A stretch of DNA of 23,610 nt from a virus. The stretch lies in the IMG/VR virus record IMGVR_UViG_3300025099_003282, positions 1 to 23,610 of that record. One strand, 5' to 3'. Made by a program: the position numbers and the translations under genes. The notes below the pieces were generated by a model. That model worked only from the letters and a program-made list of their open reading frames with translations, did not search any database and was not told the DNA's origin. The first letter of the stretch is position 1. Every line of letters begins with the position of its first letter. Of this stretch, positions 7,105 through 13,755 are shown piece after piece.

Positions 7105-7223
7105 TGTACATTTATATTTGCAAAGCTGGTGTCTATGAATCAGATACCTTAGTTGGCTTGATATGGGAAATGTTTACACATAGATTATACCATTTAATTA
7201 ATCACGGGAAGTGGACAGACTAA
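7104..7223 (+). CDS. Tiny conserved-looking phage protein, 39 residues
   Basis: A GTG start overlaps the preceding TAG (TAGTG), the same arrangement as at 5992, and the TAA at 7221-7223 overlaps the next ATG (TAATG). AGTGGGG (7091-7097) is six bases upstream. The product is rich in aromatic residues: MYIYICKAGVYESDT at the start and an end of HLINHGKWTD. The pattern ..GVYES..L..L.WE.FTHR...HGKW.D is of a kind I associate with short phage proteins of unknown function. It fills what would otherwise be an unusual 100-base gap between tightly packed genes. Confidence 0.62.
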   Translation: MYIYICKAGVYESDTLVGLIWEMFTHRLYHLINHGKWTD

Positions 7224-8089
7224 TGAAGAAAATAAGTTATAGTCAGTATTCAATGTGGGCTCAATGTCCATTCAGATGGAAGACTGCATATATAGAAGGT
7301 AATAGAGAGTTTACGGAAAGTATTCATACTCTCTTTGGAACATCAATGCATGAGGTGATACAAACATTCTTAACTGTAATGTATGAGGATACTGCTAAAC
7401 AGGCAGAGGCTCTCCCGTTAGATGATATGTTAAGAATCAGAATGAAGAAGAACTACGAAAACGCTATGACTAAGAATGGTGGTGTTGAGTTCTGTACACA
7501 AGCTGATATGGTAGAGTTTTATGAACACGGACTATTGATATTAGACTTCCTTAAAAAGAAGAGAGCTCAATACTTCAGTAAGAAAGGCTACGAACTTATC
7601 GGTATAGAAGTTCCACTTGACTATGACTTGCCTAATGGTATTAAGTTTATAGGTTATTTGGATGTAGTTATAAGAGATACAGTTAGAGATGTGATTAAGA
7701 TATATGATATCAAAACATCTACTATGGGTTGGAACAAATGGCAGAAGGCTGATAAACTAAAGAGTGACCAATTGTTATTATATAAACAATTCTACTCAAA
7801 ACAATTCAATCACCCGTTAGATAAGATAGAAGTCGAATACTTTATTGTGAAACGAAAGTTGTATGAGAACTTAGACTTTCCACAGAAGAGGGTTCAGAAG
7901 TTTATACCAGCCAATGGTAAACCATCAATCAATCAAGTAACAAACAGATTGAATGAGTTTATGAAAGAATGCTTTGATAAAGATGGAGAATACAATACTG
8001 AACATACTTATAGTAAAGTGGCATCTAAGAAAAATTGCAGGTATTGTGATTTCAATCAAACAGAATTTTGTGACGCAGGAGTAAAGTAA
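7223..8089 (+). CDS. PD-(D/E)XK exonuclease with probable iron-sulphur cluster (RecB/Cas4-like)
   Basis: The 288-residue protein has the RecB-type nuclease order: a conserved H43 in GTSMHE, E129, D147 in GYLDVV, D162-I-K164 in YDIKTS, and Q183 in the QLLLYK helix. C15 near the N terminus (QCPFRW) and the C-terminal C272-X2-C275-X7-C283 match the cysteine arrangement that holds a 4Fe-4S cluster in AddB and Cas4 nucleases. It probably degrades or processes DNA ends, in recombination, replication or host DNA breakdown. ATG 7223 is chosen because it couples to the previous stop (TAATG); a GTG at 7211 would add only four residues. AGGAG before the next gene lies inside its 3' end. Confidence 0.85.
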   Translation: MKKISYSQYSMWAQCPFRWKTAYIEGNREFTESIHTLFGTSMHEVIQTFLTVMYEDTAKQAEALPLDDMLRIRMKKNYENAMTKNGGVEFCTQADMVEFYEHGLLILDFLKKKRAQYFSKKGYELIGIEVPLDYDLPNGIKFIGYLDVVIRDTVRDVIKIYDIKTSTMGWNKWQKADKLKSDQLLLYKQFYSKQFNHPLDKIEVEYFIVKRKLYENLDFPQKRVQKFIPANGKPSINQVTNRLNEFMKECFDKDGEYNTEHTYSKVASKKNCRYCDFNQTEFCDAGVK

Positions 8090-8523
8090 TGGTTAAAATA
8101 ACTTTAAGACTAAACCTATCTGATTTTTTAAATAAATCTCATGAAGAGGAAGTGATAAATAAGTTAGAAGAAATACACAATGATTCTATAACATACTATT
8201 TAACTCTATGGTATGAGAAAGGCTCTATATCATCAGAAGATTTAAAGAGATTCTTAATAGACTATGAATCAAGATTACATTTTAAGACAACCATAAAGGT
8301 TGGTGATGAACTTAAAAAGAATGATTTTGTATGGTACGATATTATTAGCAAAAAAGATGTTAATATGTCTGATAGGATTCGGTTTCAATATACTTATAGT
8401 AGTGAGGAACATATAGTAGAGGGTTTAAATGAGTTTCACAGATGTGCTGTATTTTGCACATCGGAGAAGCCAGCTAAAAAGCAGAAGAGGAATGACTATG
8501 AGAGTAGCTATAGTAGGAAGTAG
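8089..8523 (+). CDS. Hypothetical protein, 144 residues
   Basis: No family is recognised. The first half is charged and predicted helical (NKSHEEEVINKLEEIHND), the middle is beta-rich (FKTTIKVGDEL, RIRFQYTYSS), and the last 20 residues are lysine and serine rich. There is no signal peptide or membrane segment. AGGAG (8077-8081) sits seven bases before the ATG and the start overlaps the nuclease stop by one base. Its last 26 bases overlap the start of the SLOG-domain gene. It is probably co-translated with the nuclease, but no role can be given. Confidence 0.85.
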   Translation: MVKITLRLNLSDFLNKSHEEEVINKLEEIHNDSITYYLTLWYEKGSISSEDLKRFLIDYESRLHFKTTIKVGDELKKNDFVWYDIISKKDVNMSDRIRFQYTYSSEEHIVEGLNEFHRCAVFCTSEKPAKKQKRNDYESSYSRK

Positions 8524-8899
8524 AAGGTATACAAACAAAAGGCGTATACAGGAGTTCATCTTTAAACTGAAACAAAAGTATGGCGAAGAGTTAGAGATAG
8601 TAAGTGGCGGACAAAAAGAAGGTGCTGATGGATACGCTAAAAAGTATGCTTTAGAGTTCGATGTAAAATACTCAGAGTTTCCACCTGTTCACTATGTATA
8701 CAACCAACATTGTGTTCTTGAAAGTTTTAAATACGGAAGACCTTACGCTGCATGGCATTATCACGATAGAAATAAAGAAATAGCAGAATACACAGACGTG
8801 ATGGCTGCCTTTATTCCCAAAGACACCACATCCAAAGGAACAGAAAGCGCTTTGAAACAGGCAATAAAAAAAGAAAAAAAATATTGTATAATAAGTTAG
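8498..8899 (+). CDS. SLOG-superfamily (DUF2493-like) nucleotide-binding protein
   Basis: The 133-residue protein opens with MRVAIVGSRRYTN, a Rossmann-like strand and glycine turn, and has SGGQKEGAD (36-44) followed by FPP (61-63). This is the pattern of DUF2493/YspA-like members of the SLOG superfamily, whose relatives bind nucleotides or nucleotide-like signals, as in LOG and DprA-type folds. Several SLOG families occur in phage and defence contexts, but the ligand here is unknown. ATG 8498 is preferred: AGAGG (8486-8490) is seven bases away and the conserved domain begins at once. ATG 8492 is possible; ATG 8429 would add 23 unrelated residues. Confidence 0.78.
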   Translation: MRVAIVGSRRYTNKRRIQEFIFKLKQKYGEELEIVSGGQKEGADGYAKKYALEFDVKYSEFPPVHYVYNQHCVLESFKYGRPYAAWHYHDRNKEIAEYTDVMAAFIPKDTTSKGTESALKQAIKKEKKYCIIS

Positions 8900-8911
8900 T
8901 TCTTATATACT
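8884..8911 (+). promoter_or_regulatory. Possible weak promoter before the ribbon-helix-helix gene
   Basis: TTGTAT (8884-8889) and TATACT (8906-8911) are 16 bases apart. The -10 box falls inside the tandem repeat at 8903-8926, so a protein bound there would cover it. The match is weaker than P1 and P2 and could be chance in AT-rich DNA. Confidence 0.35.
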
Positions 8912-8926
8912 TATATACATATATAC
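8903..8926. repeat. Tandem 8-base AT-rich repeats, possible operator
   Basis: Three consecutive octamers, TTATATAC (8903-8910), TTATATAC (8911-8918) and ATATATAC (8919-8926), end one base before the GGAGG ribosome site of the next gene. The 14 bases 8912-8925 are the exact reverse complement of 2783-2796 before the clamp gene, and TTATATACAT is also in promoter P2. Direct repeats of this size are typical of sites bound by ribbon-helix-helix repressors; the link is inferred. Confidence 0.55.
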
Positions 8927-8938
8927 GGAGGAAATGTT

Positions 8939-9127
8939 ATGTTAAAGCTAACATCCGTAAAGTTATTAGACAATCTATATAAAAAGTTCAAGATAAGCAA
9001 CTTAGATGATAACTTTACATTACAAAAACTAATCAATCGTTCAATGGATTTGTATGTTCATGATGACAATTTTAGAAAACAAATTAACGAATGGCAAAAT
9101 CTTAAACCAAGCGGGAGTGCATTATGA
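8939..9127 (+). CDS. Small putative ribbon-helix-helix protein
   Basis: The 62-residue protein starts at ATG 8939, seven bases after a strong GGAGG (8927-8931). It begins MLKLTSVKLLDNLYKKFK, a short strand then a helix, followed by FTLQKLINRSMDLYVHDDNF, a second helix. This strand-helix-helix order and size fit Arc/MetJ-type DNA-binding proteins, and similar short proteins (KLTSVKv...L...FK...F..QKLvNRam.LY) are common in T4-type phages. It might bind the tandem repeats immediately upstream and regulate itself. The fold is inferred from the pattern alone. The stop overlaps the next gene by ATGA. Confidence 0.68.
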   Translation: MLKLTSVKLLDNLYKKFKISNLDDNFTLQKLINRSMDLYVHDDNFRKQINEWQNLKPSGSAL

Positions 9128-9357
9128 GAACTGATTTAATTAAAGCTAGTGAACTACACTTTAAAGCACATATTGAAAAACATAGAATAAATGTAGAAAA
9201 TTTATTAGAAAATGGTGTGGGTGTTGCTGAACATGCAGATATTATGGATACGATAGAAAAAGAGTTAGAGATTATGGCTGAATATGATGATAAGCTATCT
9301 ATCTTAAATAAATACTTCACTATTAATGATGGTTCTAAAGGGGTTTTAAATGGCTAA
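9124..9357 (+). CDS. Small helical phage protein, conserved-looking
   Basis: The 77-residue protein appears to be all helix: a first helix around LIKASELHFKAHIEKHRINVENLL, then a loop with GVGVAEHADIMDTIEKELEIMAEYDDKL. Such proteins with a V.NVE.L......GV.EH.dI..TIE.EL pattern are familiar from T4-type marine phages, but their role is unknown to me. It starts in an ATGA overlap with the ribbon-helix-helix gene and its last eight bases overlap the first glycosyltransferase gene. Translation is therefore coupled through the junction between regulatory and glycan genes. Confidence 0.8.
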   Translation: MRTDLIKASELHFKAHIEKHRINVENLLENGVGVAEHADIMDTIEKELEIMAEYDDKLSILNKYFTINDGSKGVLNG

Positions 9358-10747
9358 GAAAAAGATTTTATTATTATCAGATGATTTAAGAATGTCATCT
9401 GGCGTAGGTACGATGTCTCGTGAATTTGTTATGGGAACATTGAAAGAATACGATTGGGTTCAGGTTGGTGGTGCTATTAAACATCCTGATGAAGGTAAGA
9501 TAGTAGACATGAATGATGCTGTTCGTAAAGAAACTGGTATTGAAGATGCTTATCTTAAAATATATCCAGTCAGCGGATATGGTAGTCCTGATATAGTCAA
9601 ACAGGTTATTGGACTAGAAAACGGAGTCGATGCTGTACTACATTATACAGACCCTAGATTTTGGGGATGGTTATATCAGATGGAGCATGAGCTAAGACAG
9701 ACTATTCCAATATTCTATTATAATATTTGGGATGATTTACCTTACCCAAGATGGAATGAGCCATTCTATGAGTCTTGTGATTTAATTATGAACATATCCA
9801 AACAAACAGTCAATATAGTAGATAATGTTTGCCAGATAAAACCAAGAACAGATTGGGATAATACCTATATTCCACATGGTATAGATGAGAAGAAGTATTA
9901 TCCAATTACACCACTAAACACAAAAGAGTGGGGTGACTTACTACAATTTAGAAGAAATATGACGCAGGGTAAAGATTACGAATTTATAGTATTTTGGAAC
10001 AATAGAAACATCAGAAGAAAGTTACCAGGCGATGTGATAATGGCTTACAAACAATTCTGTGATATGTTACCAAAAGAACAATCTGATAAATGTGCTCTTG
10101 TAATGCATACTCAACCACGTGACGAAAATGGAACAGATTTACCTGAAGTTGTTAGAGAGCTTTGTCCTGATTATGATGTTATATTTTCACATAAAAAATT
10201 AGATGATAAAGAATTATGTTATCTATATAATATAGCAGATGTCGGTATGAATATGGCTTCCAATGAAGGATTTGGATTAGGAACTTGTGAAGCTCTTATG
10301 TGTGGAACACCAATATCAGTCAATGTCACAGGCGGTTTACAAGACCAAGTTGGTTTTAAGTACAAAGATAAGTTCATAACTTACAAAGATTACAGTTGGA
10401 TTCATTCACTACATGATGATAAAAAGTGGAAAGATAATGAAGATTTGACTTGGGGAGATTGGTGTAAACCAGTTTGGCCATCTAATAGAAGTTTGCAGGG
10501 TTCAATACCTACACCATACATCTATGATGACAGGCCTCGCTCTTCAGACTTTGCTGATGTCATCAAAGAATGGTATGATGTGGGCAAAGAAAAAAGAGAA
10601 GAGTGTGGTAGGTTAGGTCATGAATTTGTTATGAGTGACGATTCTATGATGTCAGCTACTGCTATGTCTAATAACTTTGTAAGTCATATGAACACAGCAT
10701 TTGATAAATGGACACCACGTAAACGATTTACAATGCACGAAGTATAG
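9350..10747 (+). CDS. Glycosyltransferase, GT-B fold, family 4-like (A)
   Basis: The 465-residue protein has an N-terminal Rossmann start (KKILLLSDDLRMSSGVGTMS), a linker near IPHGID (174-179), and the C-terminal nucleotide-sugar domain with the E-X7-E motif of retaining GT4 enzymes, E306 to E314 in NEGFGLGTCEALMCGTP. TGGLQDQVG follows, as expected. It would transfer a sugar from an NDP-sugar to an acceptor in the cytoplasm; neither substrate can be read. AAGGGG lies about seven bases before the ATG. This is the first gene of the glycan operon and overlaps the preceding gene by eight bases. Confidence 0.88.
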   Translation: MAKKKILLLSDDLRMSSGVGTMSREFVMGTLKEYDWVQVGGAIKHPDEGKIVDMNDAVRKETGIEDAYLKIYPVSGYGSPDIVKQVIGLENGVDAVLHYTDPRFWGWLYQMEHELRQTIPIFYYNIWDDLPYPRWNEPFYESCDLIMNISKQTVNIVDNVCQIKPRTDWDNTYIPHGIDEKKYYPITPLNTKEWGDLLQFRRNMTQGKDYEFIVFWNNRNIRRKLPGDVIMAYKQFCDMLPKEQSDKCALVMHTQPRDENGTDLPEVVRELCPDYDVIFSHKKLDDKELCYLYNIADVGMNMASNEGFGLGTCEALMCGTPISVNVTGGLQDQVGFKYKDKFITYKDYSWIHSLHDDKKWKDNEDLTWGDWCKPVWPSNRSLQGSIPTPYIYDDRPRSSDFADVIKEWYDVGKEKREECGRLGHEFVMSDDSMMSATAMSNNFVSHMNTAFDKWTPRKRFTMHEV

Positions 10748-10756
10748 GAGAAGATT

Positions 10757-10891
10757 ATGCCAGTAAGAAATAAAACTAAAAGAACATATCGTAGAAGAAA
10801 TATAGTTGGAAACTTTAGAGGTTCTGAAGATATTTTTATGAGAAAAGTCCGTGATGGATTTGTTGAATTTTTAAAAAGCCCATTTAACTAA
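10757..10891 (+). CDS. Tiny very basic protein between two glycosyltransferases
   Basis: ATG 10757 follows a GGAG (10747-10750) by six bases and opens a 44-codon frame ending at TAA 10889-10891. The N terminus is strongly basic (MPVRNKTKRTYRRRN) and the C-terminal half has an amphipathic segment ending VEFLKSPFN. It fills most of the 153-base gap between the two GT4-like genes. No family is recognised. Nucleic-acid binding or membrane-surface binding would both fit the charge, but neither is shown. Confidence 0.6.
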   Translation: MPVRNKTKRTYRRRNIVGNFRGSEDIFMRKVRDGFVEFLKSPFN

Positions 10892-10900
10892 GAGGTAAAG

Positions 10901-12235
10901 ATGAAACCATTAATGTTAATTACAGGACCTGTTGCTACCAGAAGTGGATATGGTTCTCATAGTAGAGATTTAGTTAGAAGTTTAATATCTATGGATAAAT
11001 TTGACATTCAAGTCAACTCACTTCGTTGGGGAAACTGTCCAATGAATGCGCTTGATGATAAAAATCCAAATGATAAAGTAATAATTGATAGGATTATTAC
11101 TGATAATAAGTTAGAAAGACAACCTGATATCCATCTACATATCAGCGTACCAAACGAATTTAGTGCATTGGGAAAGTATAACATAGGAATTACTGCCGGT
11201 ATCGAAAATACTGCTCCAAAGGTAGAGTGGATTCAAGGTATGAACAGAATGAATATGAATATTGTTCCATCCAAGTTCGTAAAAGAGATATTTGAAAGAG
11301 TGTCTTATGAAGAAATAAATGAACAAACAAAGCAGAAGACTGGTGAGTTAAAAGTAACATCACCGATAGAAGTTTTATTTGAAGGTGCTGACACAAATAT
11401 TTATAAGAAGACAAAAGAAATATCAGATAGTCTTAAAGCTGAAATGGGTAATGTCAAAGAAAGATTTGCATTTCTTTATACTGGACATTGGTTACAAGGT
11501 AACTTAGGAGAGGATAGAAAAGATACCGGTATGTTGCTGAAGACATTCTTAGAAACTTTCAAAAACAAACCCAATCCACCAGCACTAATAATGAAAACAA
11601 GTGGTGCTACGTTTTCTATAATAGATAGAAATGAAGTAAAGAAGAAGATAAAAGATATTAAAGATACTGTAAGTGGTAAACTTCCTCCTGTTTATTTACT
11701 GCACGGAGATTTAACTGATGAGGAGATGAACCAGATGTACAATCATCCAAAAGTAAAGGCTCATGTTAGCTTTACGCATGGTGAGGGTTTCGGTCGTCCT
11801 TTATTAGAGGCTAGTTTATCAGAGAAGATAGTTATTGCTCCTGATTGGAGTGGACATAAAGATTTTCTTAATAAGAATAACTCAGTTCTTTTGCCAGGTT
11901 CATTGACTAAAGTACACCCATCAGCTCTACCAAAAGAAATATTCGTTGAAGGTGCTGAATGGTTTACCACTAACTACCAATACGCTTCACAAGTTTTGAT
12001 GGATGTATTTAAAAAGAACAGAGAATATACAATGAAAGCCAAAAGACAGTCTATGCATAATAGAGTTAATTTTACTATGGATAAAATGACTACTGAGTTT
12101 GCTAGGATGCTAGATAATCATCTACCTAAATTTGAAGAACAACCGAAGTCGGTTAGCTTAAAGTTGCCAAAGTTGAAGAAAGTATCTAGTGCCAAGCCAA
12201 CTGAGATGAAATTACCAAAACTAAAGAAGGTTTAA
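10901..12235 (+). CDS. Glycosyltransferase, GT-B fold, family 4-like (B), with repeated basic tail
   Basis: The 444-residue protein has the GT4 layout: N-terminal glycine-rich start (TGPVATRSGYGSHSRDL), a hinge near VLFEGADTNIY (158-168), and E295 to E303 in HGEGFGRPLLEAS, the E-X7-E donor-binding motif. The core resembles the protein encoded at 9350-10747 only in fold. The C terminus is unusual: KLPKLKKV occurs twice (421-428 and 437-444), the second copy at the very end. A GAGG site (10892-10895) lies five bases before the ATG. It probably adds a sugar in the same glycan pathway; donor and acceptor are unknown. Confidence 0.87.
   Translation: MKPLMLITGPVATRSGYGSHSRDLVRSLISMDKFDIQVNSLRWGNCPMNALDDKNPNDKVIIDRIITDNKLERQPDIHLHISVPNEFSALGKYNIGITAGIENTAPKVEWIQGMNRMNMNIVPSKFVKEIFERVSYEEINEQTKQKTGELKVTSPIEVLFEGADTNIYKKTKEISDSLKAEMGNVKERFAFLYTGHWLQGNLGEDRKDTGMLLKTFLETFKNKPNPPALIMKTSGATFSIIDRNEVKKKIKDIKDTVSGKLPPVYLLHGDLTDEEMNQMYNHPKVKAHVSFTHGEGFGRPLLEASLSEKIVIAPDWSGHKDFLNKNNSVLLPGSLTKVHPSALPKEIFVEGAEWFTTNYQYASQVLMDVFKKNREYTMKAKRQSMHNRVNFTMDKMTTEFARMLDNHLPKFEEQPKSVSLKLPKLKKVSSAKPTEMKLPKLKKV
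12161..12232 (+). repeat. Coding repeat: two KLPKLKKV peptides at the end of glycosyltransferase B
   Basis: Bases 12161-12184 and 12209-12232 both encode KLPKLKKV, but with different codons for leucine, lysine and proline. Identity at protein rather than DNA level suggests the peptide is kept by selection or is old. It could be a docking or membrane-surface peptide. Confidence 0.8.
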
Positions 12236-12236
12236 T

Positions 12237-12692
12237 ATGGAAGAAAAAACAAATTGCCCTTTGTGTAAAGATTTGCACAGTAATTGCTTTGTAGAGAAAA
12301 CAGAAGTAGAAGGTAAGCCTTTTGAATCTTATATCTGTTTCTCTTGTGGTATGACATCTAATTCTTATCTTGCTTTTGATAGTGAAAAATTAGAAGAATA
12401 TACAGAGAGTCATAGTCAATTGATGAACGACTTAAAAATATTTGATAAGGAACGGGATATCGTTTGGTTTCCATCTGTGATTAATATGGGAGAAAAGGGT
12501 ATAATATATCCTGAAGGAACTGCCAGCAACTGGCATTGGTATTATGCTGGTGTAGTAGAAATACCAAAAAAAGATAGAAAAAAATATGATGGTCATGAAA
12601 GAAGATTAGATGTTGAGAATGCACAAAAGTTTGGTCAGTTTGAATTTATGGATGCTTGTCAAGCTATGGGAGTTATAAAAGACAATGGCTAA
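12237..12692 (+). CDS. Zinc-ribbon protein of unknown function
   Basis: The 151-residue protein has C7-X2-C10 (CPLC) and C34-X2-C37 (CFSCG), a classic zinc-ribbon pair, followed by an acidic helix and a tryptophan-rich stretch (ASNWHWYYAGVVEIP). The C-terminal part (KFGQFEFMDACQAMG) looks globular. Similar proteins occur in marine T4-type phages, but I know no function. It starts one base after the glycosyltransferase stop and overlaps the next gene by eight bases. Its presence among glycan genes does not by itself imply a role in sugar chemistry. Confidence 0.83.
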   Translation: MEEKTNCPLCKDLHSNCFVEKTEVEGKPFESYICFSCGMTSNSYLAFDSEKLEEYTESHSQLMNDLKIFDKERDIVWFPSVINMGEKGIIYPEGTASNWHWYYAGVVEIPKKDRKKYDGHERRLDVENAQKFGQFEFMDACQAMGVIKDNG

Positions 12693-13125
12693 ACTACCTT
12701 ACAGTTGGAATAAAGTAAGTCCTGGTGATATAGTATCTTTCGTCTATGAAAATAGAGATGGTAGAAAACTTCGTAGAACTATATTAGTGTTAGACCCAAA
12801 GTTAAGAAACAGAGCTAAGAATAAATCGAGTCAGTATTTAGTCCATGGTATTCAGCTAGAGGTATCTAATAAACCAACACTCGTACAAATGAAAACCCTA
12901 TTAGAACAAGCAGGTACAACTGAAATAGTAGATGAGAAGAAAAAGATATACAGAGTTCAATTGGATGGTACTGCTAAACAACTTTACAAAAAGATGAGAA
13001 CTATAATAAACAAATATGGTATTTACAGAAGTTATAATTACGATAAGGCTAGAAAGAGTTCAGTAACATTAGAAGATTTAAGGTTACCAACACAATTTGT
13101 GCAAGAGTTAAAGAATGAAAATTAG
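12685..13125 (+). CDS. Conserved-looking phage protein of unknown function, beta-rich N terminus
   Basis: The 146-residue protein opens with KLPYSWNKVSPGDIVSFVY and RRTILVLDPKLRNR, strands and turns that look like a small beta-barrel. A basic region follows and then a C-terminal IYRSYNYDKARKSSVTLEDLRL segment. The pattern PGDI.SF.Y followed by TiLVL.PKL recalls a short family in marine phages with no known role, possibly a structural or assembly protein. It overlaps its neighbours by eight and eleven bases. A phage-structural role would make it an outsider in the glycan operon. Confidence 0.8.
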   Translation: MAKLPYSWNKVSPGDIVSFVYENRDGRKLRRTILVLDPKLRNRAKNKSSQYLVHGIQLEVSNKPTLVQMKTLLEQAGTTEIVDEKKKIYRVQLDGTAKQLYKKMRTIINKYGIYRSYNYDKARKSSVTLEDLRLPTQFVQELKNEN

Positions 13126-13753
13126 TTATGGTATTACAGTTCACAACGAAGCTGAGGAACTACAAAAGTTATTAGATGTACTAAACAAAAGCATAGATAA
13201 AGAAGATGAGATAGTTGTTTGTGTAGATGGTGATGATGAAAAGGTAGAGGCTGTATTGGGTGAATATCTATCTGAAAACAAAGCTATAGTTTACAAAAGA
13301 AAACTTGATGGTAATTTTTCAGACCAAAAAAATTCAGTTATAGAAAAGGCAAGTGGTGATTATATCTTTCATATAGATGCAGATGAATACCCAAACGAAA
13401 TATTAATACAACAATTAAAAGAAATATTAAAGATAAACGAAGTTGATTTGATTTGGATACCAAGAGTAAATACGATTGAAGGTATGAAAGAAGAACATAT
13501 ACAGAGATGGGGTTGGAGAGTTACAGAGAATAGTTGGGTAAACTATCCTGATTATCAAGCTCGTGTATTTAGAAGAGATGAGTCTATAAGATGGACAAGA
13601 CCACTTCATGAATACATATCAGGTTGTAAGACATATTCACATTTACCACCACAAGAAGAATTGAGCTTGTATCATCCAAAAACTATAGAGAAGCAAGAGA
13701 AACAGAATATGTTTTATAATAAGAATTTCAGTAAAGAAATGAATGTGAGGTAG
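13115..13753 (+). CDS. Glycosyltransferase, GT-A fold, family 2-like
   Basis: The 212-residue protein begins with the GT2 pattern ISYGITVHNEAEEL, has an acidic DGDD at 38-41 for nucleotide binding, and the metal-binding D-A-D at 88-90 in YIFHIDADEYP. The later W-rich part (RWGWRVTENSW) and FRRDESIRWTRPLHE fit the acceptor side of WaaE/KdtX-type GT2 proteins. It should invert and transfer a sugar from an NDP-sugar in the cytoplasm. Length is short but complete for this subfamily. It overlaps the previous gene by 11 bases and its ribosome site is weak. Confidence 0.87.
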   Translation: MKISYGITVHNEAEELQKLLDVLNKSIDKEDEIVVCVDGDDEKVEAVLGEYLSENKAIVYKRKLDGNFSDQKNSVIEKASGDYIFHIDADEYPNEILIQQLKEILKINEVDLIWIPRVNTIEGMKEEHIQRWGWRVTENSWVNYPDYQARVFRRDESIRWTRPLHEYISGCKTYSHLPPQEELSLYHPKTIEKQEKQNMFYNKNFSKEMNVR

Positions 13754-13755
13754 TT

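Noticed and set aside
7211-7225. GTG at 7211 as start of the nuclease
   Set aside because: ATG 7223 overlaps the preceding tiny gene's stop (TAATG) and needs no extra four residues. GTG remains possible.
8429-8500. ATG at 8429 as start of the SLOG-domain gene
   Set aside because: It lies deep within the previous gene and adds 23 residues unrelated to the domain; AGAGG at 8486-8490 serves ATG 8498.
8903-8926. CRISPR-like or mobile-element repeat
   Set aside because: The octamers are directly adjacent with no spacers and no associated genes, so a binding site or chance AT repetition is more likely.
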